A stretch of 64,000 nt of DNA from Burkholderiales bacterium (GTDB taxonomy: Bacteria > Pseudomonadota > Gammaproteobacteria > Burkholderiales > Ga0077523). The translations under genes were made by a program, and so were the position numbers. The DNA lies in NCBI GenBank assembly GCA_022843925.1, contig JALHMS010000008.1, forward strand, positions 114,509-178,508, read 5' to 3'. This document shows, one piece after another, positions 57,291 to 64,000 of this stretch (positions within the stretch are counted from its first letter, which is position 1; every line of letters begins with the position of its first letter). Under the pieces are notes generated by a model, which made no database searches, had not been told where the DNA came from, and saw nothing but the letters and a program-made list of their open reading frames with translations.

Positions 57291-58114
57291 CGACCACGCG
57301 CCACCTCATCGACCCCGAGCATCCCGGCGATGCCGAGGCCGTCGCCGGGATGCTGGCCGAGGGTCTGCCGGCCGTACCGCCGGCCCCCGACCGTGCCGCG
57401 GCGATGCGTGGTCGACTGCTCGATCGCGTACGCGCCGCGGACGCAGCGAAAGCGCAGCTCATCGGCAGCCGTCTCGGAGAGGGCGAGTGGCGTCCGCTCG
57501 TACGCGGTGTGCGCACGAAGGTCCTCTCGCCGGCGCACCACGCCGTGCTGCTCGAGCTCGAACCCGGCTCGCAGCTGCCCATCCATCGCCACGACGAGGA
57601 CGAGGAATGCGTGGTGTTGCGTGGCGAGATTCGCATGCGGGATCTCCGCGTCGCGGCCGGCGACTACCACCTCGCGCGCTCGGCAACGCGGCACGGCGCG
57701 GTGCGGTCGGAAGCCGGTGCGCTGCTCTATCTGTCCGGTACGCCGATCGGCGACACCCGCGGCGTGGTGAAGGCCCTGGTGGGCGCCCTCGTGCCGGGTA
57801 GCGGGGAGGCTCCGCTCACCCTCCGCGCGGGCGAGGGCGAGTGGGCCCGGGTCGTGCCCGGTGTGGACATCCGTGCACTCCACCGGCACGGTGATCGAGA
57901 GTCGTCCATGCTGCGCTTCGCGCCGGGCGCGTCTCTGCGGCCATCGGCGCTGCCTGGCGATGTGGAAGCCCTGGTCGTTGCGGGCGAGCTGTACTTCGGG
58001 CGTGACGCCGCGGTTCCGGGGGACTACCGGATCGCCCAGGCCGGCCATGCGGCGCCGGAGCTGGCGAGCGACGAAGGCGCGATCCTGTTCGTGCGCGGGG
58101 CGCCCCTACGGTGA
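57287..58114 (+). CDS. Double-cupin putative anti-sigma factor (ChrR-like without N-terminal zinc ligands)
   Basis: 275 aa. A ChrR-like cupin (residues ~70-150: HHAVLLELEPGSQLPIHRHD, EECVVLRGEIRMRD) with His ligands, followed by a second cupin-like domain (SSMLRFAPGASLRPSALPGD). The N-terminal ~60 residues lack the His/Cys zinc-binding motif of classical ZAS anti-sigma factors. It overlaps the sigma gene by 4 bp, so it probably binds and inhibits that sigma factor. Whether the cupin senses a metal, ROS or ligand is unknown. Confidence 0.78.
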   Translation: MTTTRHLIDPEHPGDAEAVAGMLAEGLPAVPPAPDRAAAMRGRLLDRVRAADAAKAQLIGSRLGEGEWRPLVRGVRTKVLSPAHHAVLLELEPGSQLPIHRHDEDEECVVLRGEIRMRDLRVAAGDYHLARSATRHGAVRSEAGALLYLSGTPIGDTRGVVKALVGALVPGSGEAPLTLRAGEGEWARVVPGVDIRALHRHGDRESSMLRFAPGASLRPSALPGDVEALVVAGELYFGRDAAVPGDYRIAQAGHAAPELASDEGAILFVRGAPLR

Positions 58115-58155
58115 GGGCGCTGGACGTGATCGTCGGGGTGGTCCTGGCGCGATGA

Positions 58156-58829
58156 GCGTCGGGCGGTGCCCGACCCACGGGGGTTGTTTCCGGCGCCGAC
58201 GAATCCCGGTGCGAAGGTGTTCGTGGGTCGAGCTACAGCTCGACGCGGCGTGTCCCTGGGCACAGCGGCGCATCCAGGGACACGGGCGTCGGGCGGAGCC
58301 CGACCCACGGGGGGTTGTCTCCGGCGCCGACGAATCCAGCGGCGAAGGTGTTCGTGGGTCGAGCCATAGCTCGACGCGGCGTGTCCCTGGGCACGGCGGC
58401 GCATCCAGGATCGCGAGCGTCGGGCAGTGCCCGACCCACGGGGGTTGTCTCCGGCGCCGACGAATCCAGGGGCGAAGGTGTTCGTGGGTCGAGCCATAGC
58501 TCGACGCGGCGTGTCCCTGGGCACAGCGGCGCATCCAGGATCGCGGGCGTCGGGCAGTGCCCGACCCACGGGGGTTGTCTCCGGCGCCGACGAGTCCCGG
58601 TGCGAAGGTGTTCGTGGGTCGAGCTGCAGCTCGACGCGGCGTGTCCCTGGGCACGGCGGCGCATCCAGGATCGCGGGCGTCGGGCAGTGCCCGACCCACG
58701 GGGGTTGTCTCCGGCGCCGACGAATCCCGGTGCGAAGGTGTTCGTGGGTCGAGCTGCAGCTCGACGCGGCGTGTCCCTGGGCACGGCGGCGCATCCAGGA
58801 TTGCGGGCGTCGGGCAGTGCCCGACCCAA
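58156..58829. repeat. Five-copy ~130-bp tandem repeat with internal palindromes
   Basis: Units start GCGTCGGGC at 58156, 58286, 58417, 58547 and 58677, with a partial sixth at 58807: periods 130, 131, 130, 130, 130. Variation is mostly at a few sites (GGCGGTGCC/GGCAGTGCC, AGCTACAGCT/AGCCATAGCT/AGCTGCAGCT), several of them compensatory within palindromes. Each unit carries GGGCAGTGCCC and CGTGGGTCGAGCTGCAGCTC. It is unrelated in sequence to the 213-bp and 121-bp repeats. It lies between the cupin gene and the isochorismatase-like gene. Confidence 0.95.
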
Positions 58830-59065
58830 GGTGATTCCGGCTCGTTTCGGCCTCCTCGCGTTGCCTCACTTCATCTTCGACTGCATACGAAACGGTTCGC
58901 CCGCCACCACGAACTTTCCGTGCCCGCGATGGTGGATCGCGCATCGGTGCTGTGTGCGGTAGTGTCACGTCCCGGCGGCCGTGCGAATTCCCGCCGCGAT
59001 GCTCTCCGAACGAGGTCGCAGGAACGAACCTACGCCGACACCGAATTCTCCTCCCGAGGCCCTGC

Positions 59066-59758
59066 ATGAACTGGAAGACCGCCTATCGCTCCGTCTACTA
59101 CGAGACGATGCCCGACCCCGAAGACCCGGTGATCGACCCTGCGACCACCGCGCTGCTCGTCATCGACGTGCAGAACACGTATCTCGTCCGCCCCGACCGC
59201 ACGACCCTCTCGCCCGCGGAGCAGGCGCACTTCGACCGCTGGACGCCGTTCCACACGCGGATGCACGGCACGGTGGTTCCCAACATCGCGCGTGCACTCG
59301 ACGCCTTCCGCACCCAGGCCATCGAGGTGTTCTTCGCGCGCATCGCGTGCCTCACGAAGAACGGCCGGGACCGCTCCCTGTCGCAGAAGATGCCCGGCTT
59401 CAACAACCTGCTGCTGCCCAAGGACACCGAGCCGTCGTTCATCGTCCCGGCGCTGGCACCGCGCGACGACGAGATCGTGGTCACGAAAACCACCGACAGC
59501 GCGCTCACCGGCACGAACCTGCGCCTGCTGCTGCACAACGTCGGCATCCGCACCGTCGTGTGCACGGGCATCTTCACCGACCAGTGCGTGTCGTCCACCG
59601 TCCGCAGCCTCGCGGACGAGAGCTTCCGCGTGATCGTCCTAGACGACTGCTGCGCGGCCGCGACGGACGATCTCCACCGCAAGGAGCTGGAGATCATCAA
59701 CAACATCTATTGCACGGTGATGGGGCTCGACGATCTGCTCGGATTGATGCGGGCGTAG
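59066..59758 (+). CDS. Isochorismatase-like cysteine hydrolase
   Basis: 230 aa. Catalytic triad Asp34 (LLVIDVQNTY), Lys141 (VTKTTDSALTGT) and Cys174 (GIFTDQCVSSTV). N-carbamoyl-sarcosine/nicotinamidase-like enzymes of this family hydrolyse amides or imides. The start MNWKTAYRSVYY has GAGG upstream. The 236-bp spacer between the tandem repeat and the gene contains TGCATACGAA (58882), a word also seen before the enoyl-CoA hydratase gene. Confidence 0.88.
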   Translation: MNWKTAYRSVYYETMPDPEDPVIDPATTALLVIDVQNTYLVRPDRTTLSPAEQAHFDRWTPFHTRMHGTVVPNIARALDAFRTQAIEVFFARIACLTKNGRDRSLSQKMPGFNNLLLPKDTEPSFIVPALAPRDDEIVVTKTTDSALTGTNLRLLLHNVGIRTVVCTGIFTDQCVSSTVRSLADESFRVIVLDDCCAAATDDLHRKELEIINNIYCTVMGLDDLLGLMRA

Positions 59759-59764
59759 CTCGGT

Positions 59765-59935
59765 TGCGTGGGTCGCGCTACCGCTCGACGCGGCGACGGC
59801 CTGGGTTCAGCAGCGCATCCAGGAACGCGGGCGTCGGGCGGAGTCCGACTCACGGAGGGGTGTCTTCAGCGCCGAGGCGTCCATCGGCGCGCGCACTTCG
59901 TGGGTCGAGCTGCAGCTCGACGCGGCGATGGCCAA
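59765..59935. repeat. Degenerate, singly duplicated copies of the 130-bp repeat family
   Basis: GTGGGTCGCGCTACCGCTCG at 59768 and CGTGGGTCGAGCTGCAGCTC at 59898 each correspond to the palindromic part of the 58-kb unit. GGGCGTCGGGCGGAGTCCGA lies between them. Period again ~130 bp, but with more divergence. They follow directly after the isochorismatase-like stop codon, so this gene is flanked by the same repeat on both sides. Confidence 0.8.
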
Positions 59936-59960
59936 GCGTTTCCTCCACCGCCGACAACGC

Positions 59961-60190
59961 CTAGGCCCCCGTCGGCGCCGGTGGGACATCGACGAAGCCC
60001 TTGGCCTCTGCGATCCGCCCGTCCGCCGCGACCGTCGCGAGATCCGTCCCCGGGAGCTTCGGCGGCGCCCTGTGCTTCCGCGGAGTGCGTCGCTGTCGCC
60101 ACGGCGACGGCGCCCGTCGCCATCAACCATCCGAGTGCCTGTCGTCTGTTCGCGGAGCCATCGAGGTGCCGCGGGGTGCGCGAGGCGATG
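59961..60190 (-). pseudogene. Remnant of a Tat-exported SnoaL-like (NTF2-fold) protein gene
   Basis: On the minus strand one frame gives NRRQALGWLMATGAVAVATA followed by THSAEAQG, a twin-arginine-type signal and processing region, at about 60160-60070. A second frame takes over and reads KLPGTDLATVAADGRIAEAK then GFVDVPPAPTGA and a TAG stop at 59961-59963, which looks like the C-terminal end of a SnoaL-like protein. The ~100 residues normally between them are absent, the two parts are in different frames, and no start codon precedes the signal. I read this as an internal deletion with frameshift. The assignment to SnoaL is moderate. Confidence 0.5.
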
Positions 60191-60234
60191 ACGTGGACGG
60201 TAGGGTGGGCTGCGATGGGGCAGCGGCAGAGGCG

Positions 60235-60711
60235 TCAGCCGACAGGGTCGCCGGAACCTTCCGGCTGGTCCACCATGCTGGCGAGAATCTTCCGATGCAG
60301 CCGTTCCGATTCCGCCGACGGCGCCACGCCGAGCACGACCGACAACGTGTGGCGCAGTCGGGGATACGCCGCAACCGCCTCGGTCGGGCGCTCGAGGGTC
60401 TGGTAACAGCGCATCAGGCCCTGATGAAATGCCTCGACGATCGGGTCGGCGCCAAGCCCCTTCGACAGATAGTCGAACACGCTCGCAGGGTCCGAGTCGC
60501 CTGCGTCGACCTGGTACCACAAAGTGGCGGCAATCCGCGATTCCAACCAGCTGGAGACCAGCGTGGTCTTGCCTGCCCCTGGGGGCCCCTCGATCCGGAT
60601 GAGGGGGCGGCTTCGGTGGTCGTCCAGTTGAGCGAACTGGCGCACCCGCGGCACCACGCCCGGGAGGCGTGGCACGCTGAGCTTGGCGAGCTCGCTGTGT
60701 TCCGTGGACAC
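60235..60711 (-). pseudogene. Internally deleted BTAD/MalT-like transcriptional regulator
   Basis: 158 aa from a GTG at 60711 (GGAG 9 nt upstream; an ATG 13 codons earlier is also in frame). Residues ~10-80 are the start of a MalT/AfsR-type NTPase: LAKLSVPRLPGVVPR, a Walker A in IEGPPGAGKTTLVSSWLES, and TLWYQVDAGDSDPASVFDYL. The sequence then switches to the end of a BTAD domain: EAFHQGLMRCYQTLERPTEA and LRHTLSVVLGVAPSAESERL. Intact proteins of this type are about 1000 aa; the rest of the NTPase, its helical repeats and most of the BTAD are missing. The frame stays open, so a short product could exist. Confidence 0.75.
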
Positions 60712-60750
60712 GTCGATGGGCTCCGCGGGAGGCAGGCATGCCCGCCTCAT

Positions 60751-60774
60751 TGCCCGGGAGTACGTTCCCGGGCA
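60751..60774. terminator. Perfect 9-bp inverted repeat between the exported-protein gene and the regulator remnant
   Basis: TGCCCGGGA (60751-60759), loop of 6 nt, TCCCGGGCA (60766-60774). It lies 16 bp after the stop codon of the exported-protein gene on the minus strand, so transcription termination there is plausible, but no T run follows. Confidence 0.45.
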
Positions 60775-60789
60775 GTGCGGAAGAGAAAG

Positions 60790-61287
60790 CTATTTGAGCT
60801 TCCAGGACCCTTTGTTGTGGTTGCACGCCTGAAAAGTGTCCTTGGCGGCCGCCGGCCAGAAATCAAGGATGTACTGTCCCTTGATAGTGATCCCATCGTA
60901 CTTGCCGGTCCCGTGTGCCGCGGTGTACGTACCCCCCGCGCCATCGGCGGTGCCGTGATACTCCATCCACCACTTGTCGCCGTCGGCATCGGTCAGTTCG
61001 CACACGCCGAAGTCCTGCGGCTTGCCGTTCAGGCTCGCGAAGGTACCGAAGCACAGTGATGCCATGCGGTCGAAGGGGCGACCCGGCGGATCGGTGTGCA
61101 GATTCGCCGTGTTCGTGTAGTGGCTGACGTACACCTTGTCGCCGCCGGTCATGACACGTGTCTCGCCGACCAGGCAGAAGTCGAATTCGAACGTGCCCTC
61201 CTTCGCGAGATTCACCTTGCCAGCCAACGCCGGCGTGGTCATGCATCCAATGCATCCGCACAGCAGTGCCACTGAGATCCGCTTCAT
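60790..61287 (-). CDS. Small exported protein of unknown function
   Basis: 165 aa. Signal peptide (MKRISVALLCGCIGCMTTPA). The mature protein has GTFEFDFCLVGETRVMTGGD, SLCFGTFASLNGKPQDFGVC, DGDKWWMEYHGTADGAGGTY and DTFQACNHNKGSWKLK, with four Cys, consistent with a small disulfide-stabilised beta-barrel. Not recognised. GGAGGA precedes the ATG at 61287. The upstream 64-codon gene ends within its start (ATGA), so the two are coupled. Confidence 0.75.
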   Translation of the reverse strand: MKRISVALLCGCIGCMTTPALAGKVNLAKEGTFEFDFCLVGETRVMTGGDKVYVSHYTNTANLHTDPPGRPFDRMASLCFGTFASLNGKPQDFGVCELTDADGDKWWMEYHGTADGAGGTYTAAHGTGKYDGITIKGQYILDFWPAAAKDTFQACNHNKGSWKLK

Positions 61288-61478
61288 GTGTTGTCCTCCT
61301 TCGATGGGTCGGAAAGCGATGGACGCCATGCAGTGGGATCGGCGCACACGATGACCCAGAGCGTCATGGGGGACCGGAATGCGGCGACGCCGCCGGTGGC
61401 CACGGACTCGACCGTGCCCGCGACCTCATCCGTACCTTCCCGGTACACCCGAACGACGAAACTCCTGGGTTCATCCAT
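61284..61478 (-). CDS. Small conserved-type protein of unknown function
   Basis: 64 aa. RSFVVRVYREGTDEVAGTVE and GGVAAFRSPMTLWVIVCADP resemble small uncharacterised proteins that pair a VRVYR strand with an FRS-LW segment. It is cytosolic with no signal. Its stop overlaps the start of the exported-protein gene by 4 bp, supporting expression despite its size. I do not recognise a function. Confidence 0.6.
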   Translation of the reverse strand: MDEPRSFVVRVYREGTDEVAGTVESVATGGVAAFRSPMTLWVIVCADPTAWRPSLSDPSKEDNT

Positions 61479-61643
61479 GCATAGGCCCCCCTGCTGGCGT
61501 GCGTGCAGGCTAAGGTGGAGCGCGCTACGGATTGCATACGAATGACAAAGTGGCCGCAGGCCGGGGGCGGTTCACTGCCGCTGCGCAGTGGTACGTTTCG
61601 TTGATTCTTCTGCGCCGCCATCCTTCGAAGGGAAGCCACCGCC

Positions 61644-62375
61644 ATGTCCAGTCCCCCTCCCGTCCTCGAACTCGTCCTCTCGCGCGAACGGGTCCGTAAC
61701 GCCCTCGATCTGGCAACGACCGAATGGCTCATCCGTTCGATCGTTGCCGCGCGCGACGATCCCGCGGTCGCTGTCGTTCTGCTCCGCGGTGACGGCGTCG
61801 GCTTCTGCGCGGGCAGCGACGTGAAGGAGATGGCGCTGGCGCCGACATCGGGACGCGTTGCGGTGGCGGAGCGCAAGGCAGCATTGATGCGAGCCCTGGC
61901 CGACCTCGACAAGCCCGTCGTCGCTGCCGTCCATGGCTTCGCGTTGGGTGGCGGTTTCATGCTTGCGATCGGGTGCGATGCGGTGGTGACAGCGGACGAC
62001 GCAGCGTGGGGGCTGCCGGAGGTCGAGCTGGGGTTCTTCCCGCCTTGGGGCATCGAGGCGCTCGTCCGCCGCGTCGGGGTCGCCAGGGCGCAATGGCTCG
62101 TGTGGGGCACGCGGCGCTGGTCGGGGGCAGAGGTCACCGCGCTCGGCCTCGCCGAAGTGGCGGTGCCGGCCGATCGCGTGCTCGGCGAGGCGCGGGCACT
62201 CGCAGCCCGGCTCGCAGCGCTCCCCGCGGCGTCGGTGCAGGCGACGAAGCGCTTCTTTCGCGAGCAGGTACCCGTGCCGGAACTCGACGCGCTCGCCCGG
62301 GAGGTCTATCGCGGGAACTGCGACGCCGGTGTGGCCGATGCGGCGTTTGCGCGGTTCGCGGGGAGGGCGGGCTGA
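61644..62375 (+). CDS. Enoyl-CoA hydratase/isomerase family protein
   Basis: 243 aa crotonase fold. GFCAGSDVKEMAL carries the first oxyanion-hole segment, HGFALGGGFMLAIGCDAVVT the second, and AWGLPEVELGFFPPWG the region of the catalytic Glu. The N terminus is shorter than usual (about 10 residues missing before VLELVLSRERVRNALD). It hydrates or isomerises an acyl-CoA. It stands alone, without a dehydrogenase gene; TGCATACGAA lies 102 bp upstream (61533). Confidence 0.87.
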   Translation: MSSPPPVLELVLSRERVRNALDLATTEWLIRSIVAARDDPAVAVVLLRGDGVGFCAGSDVKEMALAPTSGRVAVAERKAALMRALADLDKPVVAAVHGFALGGGFMLAIGCDAVVTADDAAWGLPEVELGFFPPWGIEALVRRVGVARAQWLVWGTRRWSGAEVTALGLAEVAVPADRVLGEARALAARLAALPAASVQATKRFFREQVPVPELDALAREVYRGNCDAGVADAAFARFAGRAG

Positions 62376-62396
62376 CGTGCGCGTGCGCCGTGATGC

Positions 62397-63437
62397 CTAC
62401 GGCGCCGGATTCGGATAGCGCCCGCGCAGCGCCTCGATCTCCGCGAGCGTTTCGGGGTCGAGTTCTACCTGGCCACCCGCAATGTCCTCCCGCAGTTGAT
62501 CGAGCGTCGTCGCGCCGATGATCGACGACCCGAGATACCACCGGCTCGCCACGTAGCCGAGCGCGAGCTGCACCAGCGTGAGCCCGCGGCGCTTCGCGAG
62601 TGCGGCATAGGCGTCTATGGCTTCCGCGACGATCGGCTTCCGGAAGCGCGCACCGAGCGAGTCGAAGAGCGTGAAGCGGGCGCCCTCCGGCGCTGCGCCG
62701 CCGAGGTACTTCCCCGAAAGCAGACCCGCCGCGAGCGGGCTGTACGCGAGCAGCGCCATGTTCTCGCGGAAGAGCGCCTCGGCGAGATCGTTGTCGACGT
62801 TGCGCGAGAGCAGGCTGTAGCTGTTCTGCAGCGTGACGGGGCCCGGAACGCCGAGTTCCTTAGCGATCCGGTGGAACTCGCACACGCCCCACGTCGTCTC
62901 GTTGGAAAGCCCGTAGTGCCGGATCTTCCCGGCGCGGATCATCGCGGCCATGCCTTCCACCTGCTCGCGGATCGCGGGGCCCGGCTTCTCCTTCGTCGGG
63001 TCGAACGCGACGCCGCCGAAGTTCGGGACGTTCCGTTGCGGCCAGTGGATCTGGTACAGGTCGATGTAGTCCGTCTGCAGCCGCGCCATGCTCGTGTCGA
63101 CGGCCTCGGCGATGATTCCCGCGGTGAGATCGGTGCGCCCGTTGCGGATCCAGTCGCGCCGCCCTGGCCCCGCGACCTTGGTTGCGATGACGACATCGTC
63201 CCGACGTTTTCGCTTCGCCAGCCACGTCCCGATGTATGCCTCGGTGCGGCCCTGGGTCTCGCCGTTCGGCGGGACCGGATACATCTCGGCCGTGTCGATG
63301 AAGTTGATGCCGGCATCGAGCGCGAGGTCGAGCTGCGCATGCGCGTCGGCCTCGGTGTTCTGCTCGCCCCAGGTCATCGTGCCGAGGCAGACCTGCGAGA
63401 CGTGGAGATCGGTGCCTGGGAGGGTGCGGAGTTTCAT
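62397..63437 (-). CDS. Aldo/keto reductase (Tas-like)
   Basis: 346 aa. TLPGTDLHVSQVCLGTMTWG, FIDTAEMYPVPPNGETQGRT with catalytic Asp/Tyr, VIATKVAGPG with Lys, and YIDLYQIHWPQRNVPNFGG with His give the AKR tetrad. LAYSPLAAGLLSGKY and SSIIGATTLDQLREDI form the NADPH site. The PVPPNGETQGRTEAYIG segment is characteristic of the Tas subfamily. It converges on the enoyl-CoA hydratase gene. Confidence 0.91.
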   Translation of the reverse strand: MKLRTLPGTDLHVSQVCLGTMTWGEQNTEADAHAQLDLALDAGINFIDTAEMYPVPPNGETQGRTEAYIGTWLAKRKRRDDVVIATKVAGPGRRDWIRNGRTDLTAGIIAEAVDTSMARLQTDYIDLYQIHWPQRNVPNFGGVAFDPTKEKPGPAIREQVEGMAAMIRAGKIRHYGLSNETTWGVCEFHRIAKELGVPGPVTLQNSYSLLSRNVDNDLAEALFRENMALLAYSPLAAGLLSGKYLGGAAPEGARFTLFDSLGARFRKPIVAEAIDAYAALAKRRGLTLVQLALGYVASRWYLGSSIIGATTLDQLREDIAGGQVELDPETLAEIEALRGRYPNPAP

Positions 63438-63526
63438 CGGAGCCTCGTGGGTGTCGGCGACGGTGTGGCGCCTGCGGAGAGCGCCGAGGGTACCCGATGC
63501 GCGGTGGTGGTCGCGTGACGGACGGA

Positions 63527-63582
63527 CTAGGTCCTGTTCACACTACGTTCGCGCGGGTGTCGATAGTGCGAACAGGCCCTAG
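63527..63582. repeat. 56-bp inverted-repeat element, MITE-like or solo IS end
   Basis: CTAGGTCCTGTTCACACTA (63527-63545) pairs with TAGTGCGAACAGGCCCTAG (63564-63582), 17 of 19 positions complementary, around an 18-bp centre. The CCTGTTC-type end with CTAG flanks resembles ends of some IS elements, but no transposase is present. It lies 90 bp upstream of the aldo/keto reductase gene. Confidence 0.7.
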
Positions 63583-63639
63583 AAGAGGTTCCCTGTGTAC
63601 ATCCCGCGTGGCGCGCCGCGCGCCGCGGAAGCAGACCGC

Positions 63640-63708
63640 GCGATCGTGGGAGCGGTGGAAGCGCTTCCTCGCATCGACCGCTTTCGGGGCCATGGGCCCC
63701 TCCTACAG
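63640..63708. repeat. Single decayed REP-like element of the GGCCATGGGCC family
   Basis: GGGAGCGGTGGAAGCGCTTC at the left and CGGGGCCATGGGCCCCTCCT ending ACAG on the right, with GACCGCTTTC between, correspond to the hairpin element at 43964-44074 with the left arm degraded. It directly precedes the 121-bp tandem array. Confidence 0.75.
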
Positions 63709-63710
63709 AA

Positions 63711-64000
63711 GCTCGCCCATCGCAACCGCTCGCGGTGTATCGGCCTCCCACATAAGCCCGCCCAACGCCCCCGCTCGCGGTGTATCCACCGGGGGATATA
63801 CAAGGGGCCCTCCCCTCGTTCGCACGACCTGCGGCCAAGCCGCCGCGGTTCGGGGCCATGGGCCCATCCCACATAAGCCTGCCCAACGCCCCCGCTCGCG
63901 GTGTATCCACCGGGGGATATACAAGGGGCCCTCCCCTCGTTCGCACGACCTGCGGCCAAGCCGCCGCGGTTCGGGGCCATGGGCCCATCCCACATAAGCC
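63711..64000. repeat. 121-bp tandem repeat running off the window end
   Basis: Units begin CATAAGCC at 63751, 63872 and 63993, exactly 121 bp apart and almost identical. A diverged partial unit (CCGCTCGCGGTGTATCGG) precedes at about 63725. Each unit has CACCGGGGGATATACAAGGG, GGGGCCCTCCCCT and the REP-type GGGGCCATGGGCCCATCCCA. The copy number cannot be known from this window. The reverse complement of part of the unit occurs once at 11241-11304. Confidence 0.93.

Noticed and set aside
58156..58829. CRISPR array
   Set aside because: Units are ~130 bp and abut directly, with no unique spacers between short repeats; no cas genes. The same applies to the 213-bp and 121-bp arrays.

Overview
The window is GC-rich, gene-dense bacterial chromosome. 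Several features point to a betaproteobacterium of the Burkholderiales/Rhodocyclales type, although no rRNA or other decisive marker is present. These are the ispB-rplU-rpmA-obgE-proB block next to tRNA-Pro, a Bug-type solute-binding protein, an OxyR whose cysteines fall at positions 199 and 208, and five secreted proteins ending in PEP-CTERM signals. No prophage, transposase, CRISPR array or integrated element is visible. What is accessory consists of palindrome-rich tandem repeats and decayed genes.

Layout. 1-8.9 kb: 3' part of xerD, an exported FGE-fold protein lacking the catalytic cysteines, a PrpF-family isomerase, tRNA-Pro(CGG), ispB, the ribosomal protein/GTPase block with proB, and a branched-chain amino-acid type binding protein. 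9.2-11.2 kb: a Ser/Thr kinase translationally overlapped by a receiver-domain protein. 11.2-11.9 kb: a three-copy 213-bp palindromic tandem repeat. 12-18 kb: pepN, then an oxidative-stress unit (lipoamide-dehydrogenase-like flavoprotein, peroxiredoxin-glutaredoxin fusion, divergent oxyR with a four-half-site OxyR box between them). 18.1-27.3 kb: a three-gene exported operon around an M48 protease, a PfkB kinase, a threonine dehydratase-like enzyme, an ETHE1-like hydrolase, and a CHASE hybrid histidine kinase. 27.8-36.9 kb: three PEP-CTERM proteins (one with three tail-collar domains), glnS, a TetR-controlled membrane pair with two matching 17-bp operators, a Bug protein and a glutaredoxin-like protein. 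37-45.2 kb: a chemoreceptor, amidase, two enolase-superfamily enzymes and an acyl-CoA synthetase. 45.2-50.6 kb: a di-heme protein with an outer-membrane-barrel partner, and an overlapping operon of antiporter, gamma-glutamyl ligase and gamma-glutamyl hydrolase. 50.9-58.1 kb: a ClpP paralogue, an alkyltransferase-like protein, two PEP-CTERM proteins (one nuclease-like), a lipoprotein, a GST, and an ECF sigma factor with a double-cupin partner. 58.1-64 kb: a five-copy 130-bp tandem repeat, an isochorismatase-like hydrolase, two adjacent gene remnants each with a large internal deletion, an enoyl-CoA hydratase, an aldo-keto reductase, and a 121-bp tandem repeat that runs off the window end.

How the parts work together. 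The OxyR unit is the clearest functional module: sensor, operator and thiol-peroxidase machinery are all visible. The 18.1-20.6 kb and 47.5-50.6 kb operons are held together by 4-17 bp overlaps but have no assigned pathway. Repeats of one palindromic family recur at 11.2-11.9, 44.0 and 63.6-64.0 kb, and a second unrelated family at 58.2-59.9 kb, always outside genes. The candidates most worth attention are these repeat families, the kinase/receiver pair, the triple tail-collar PEP-CTERM protein and the gamma-glutamyl/antiporter operon.
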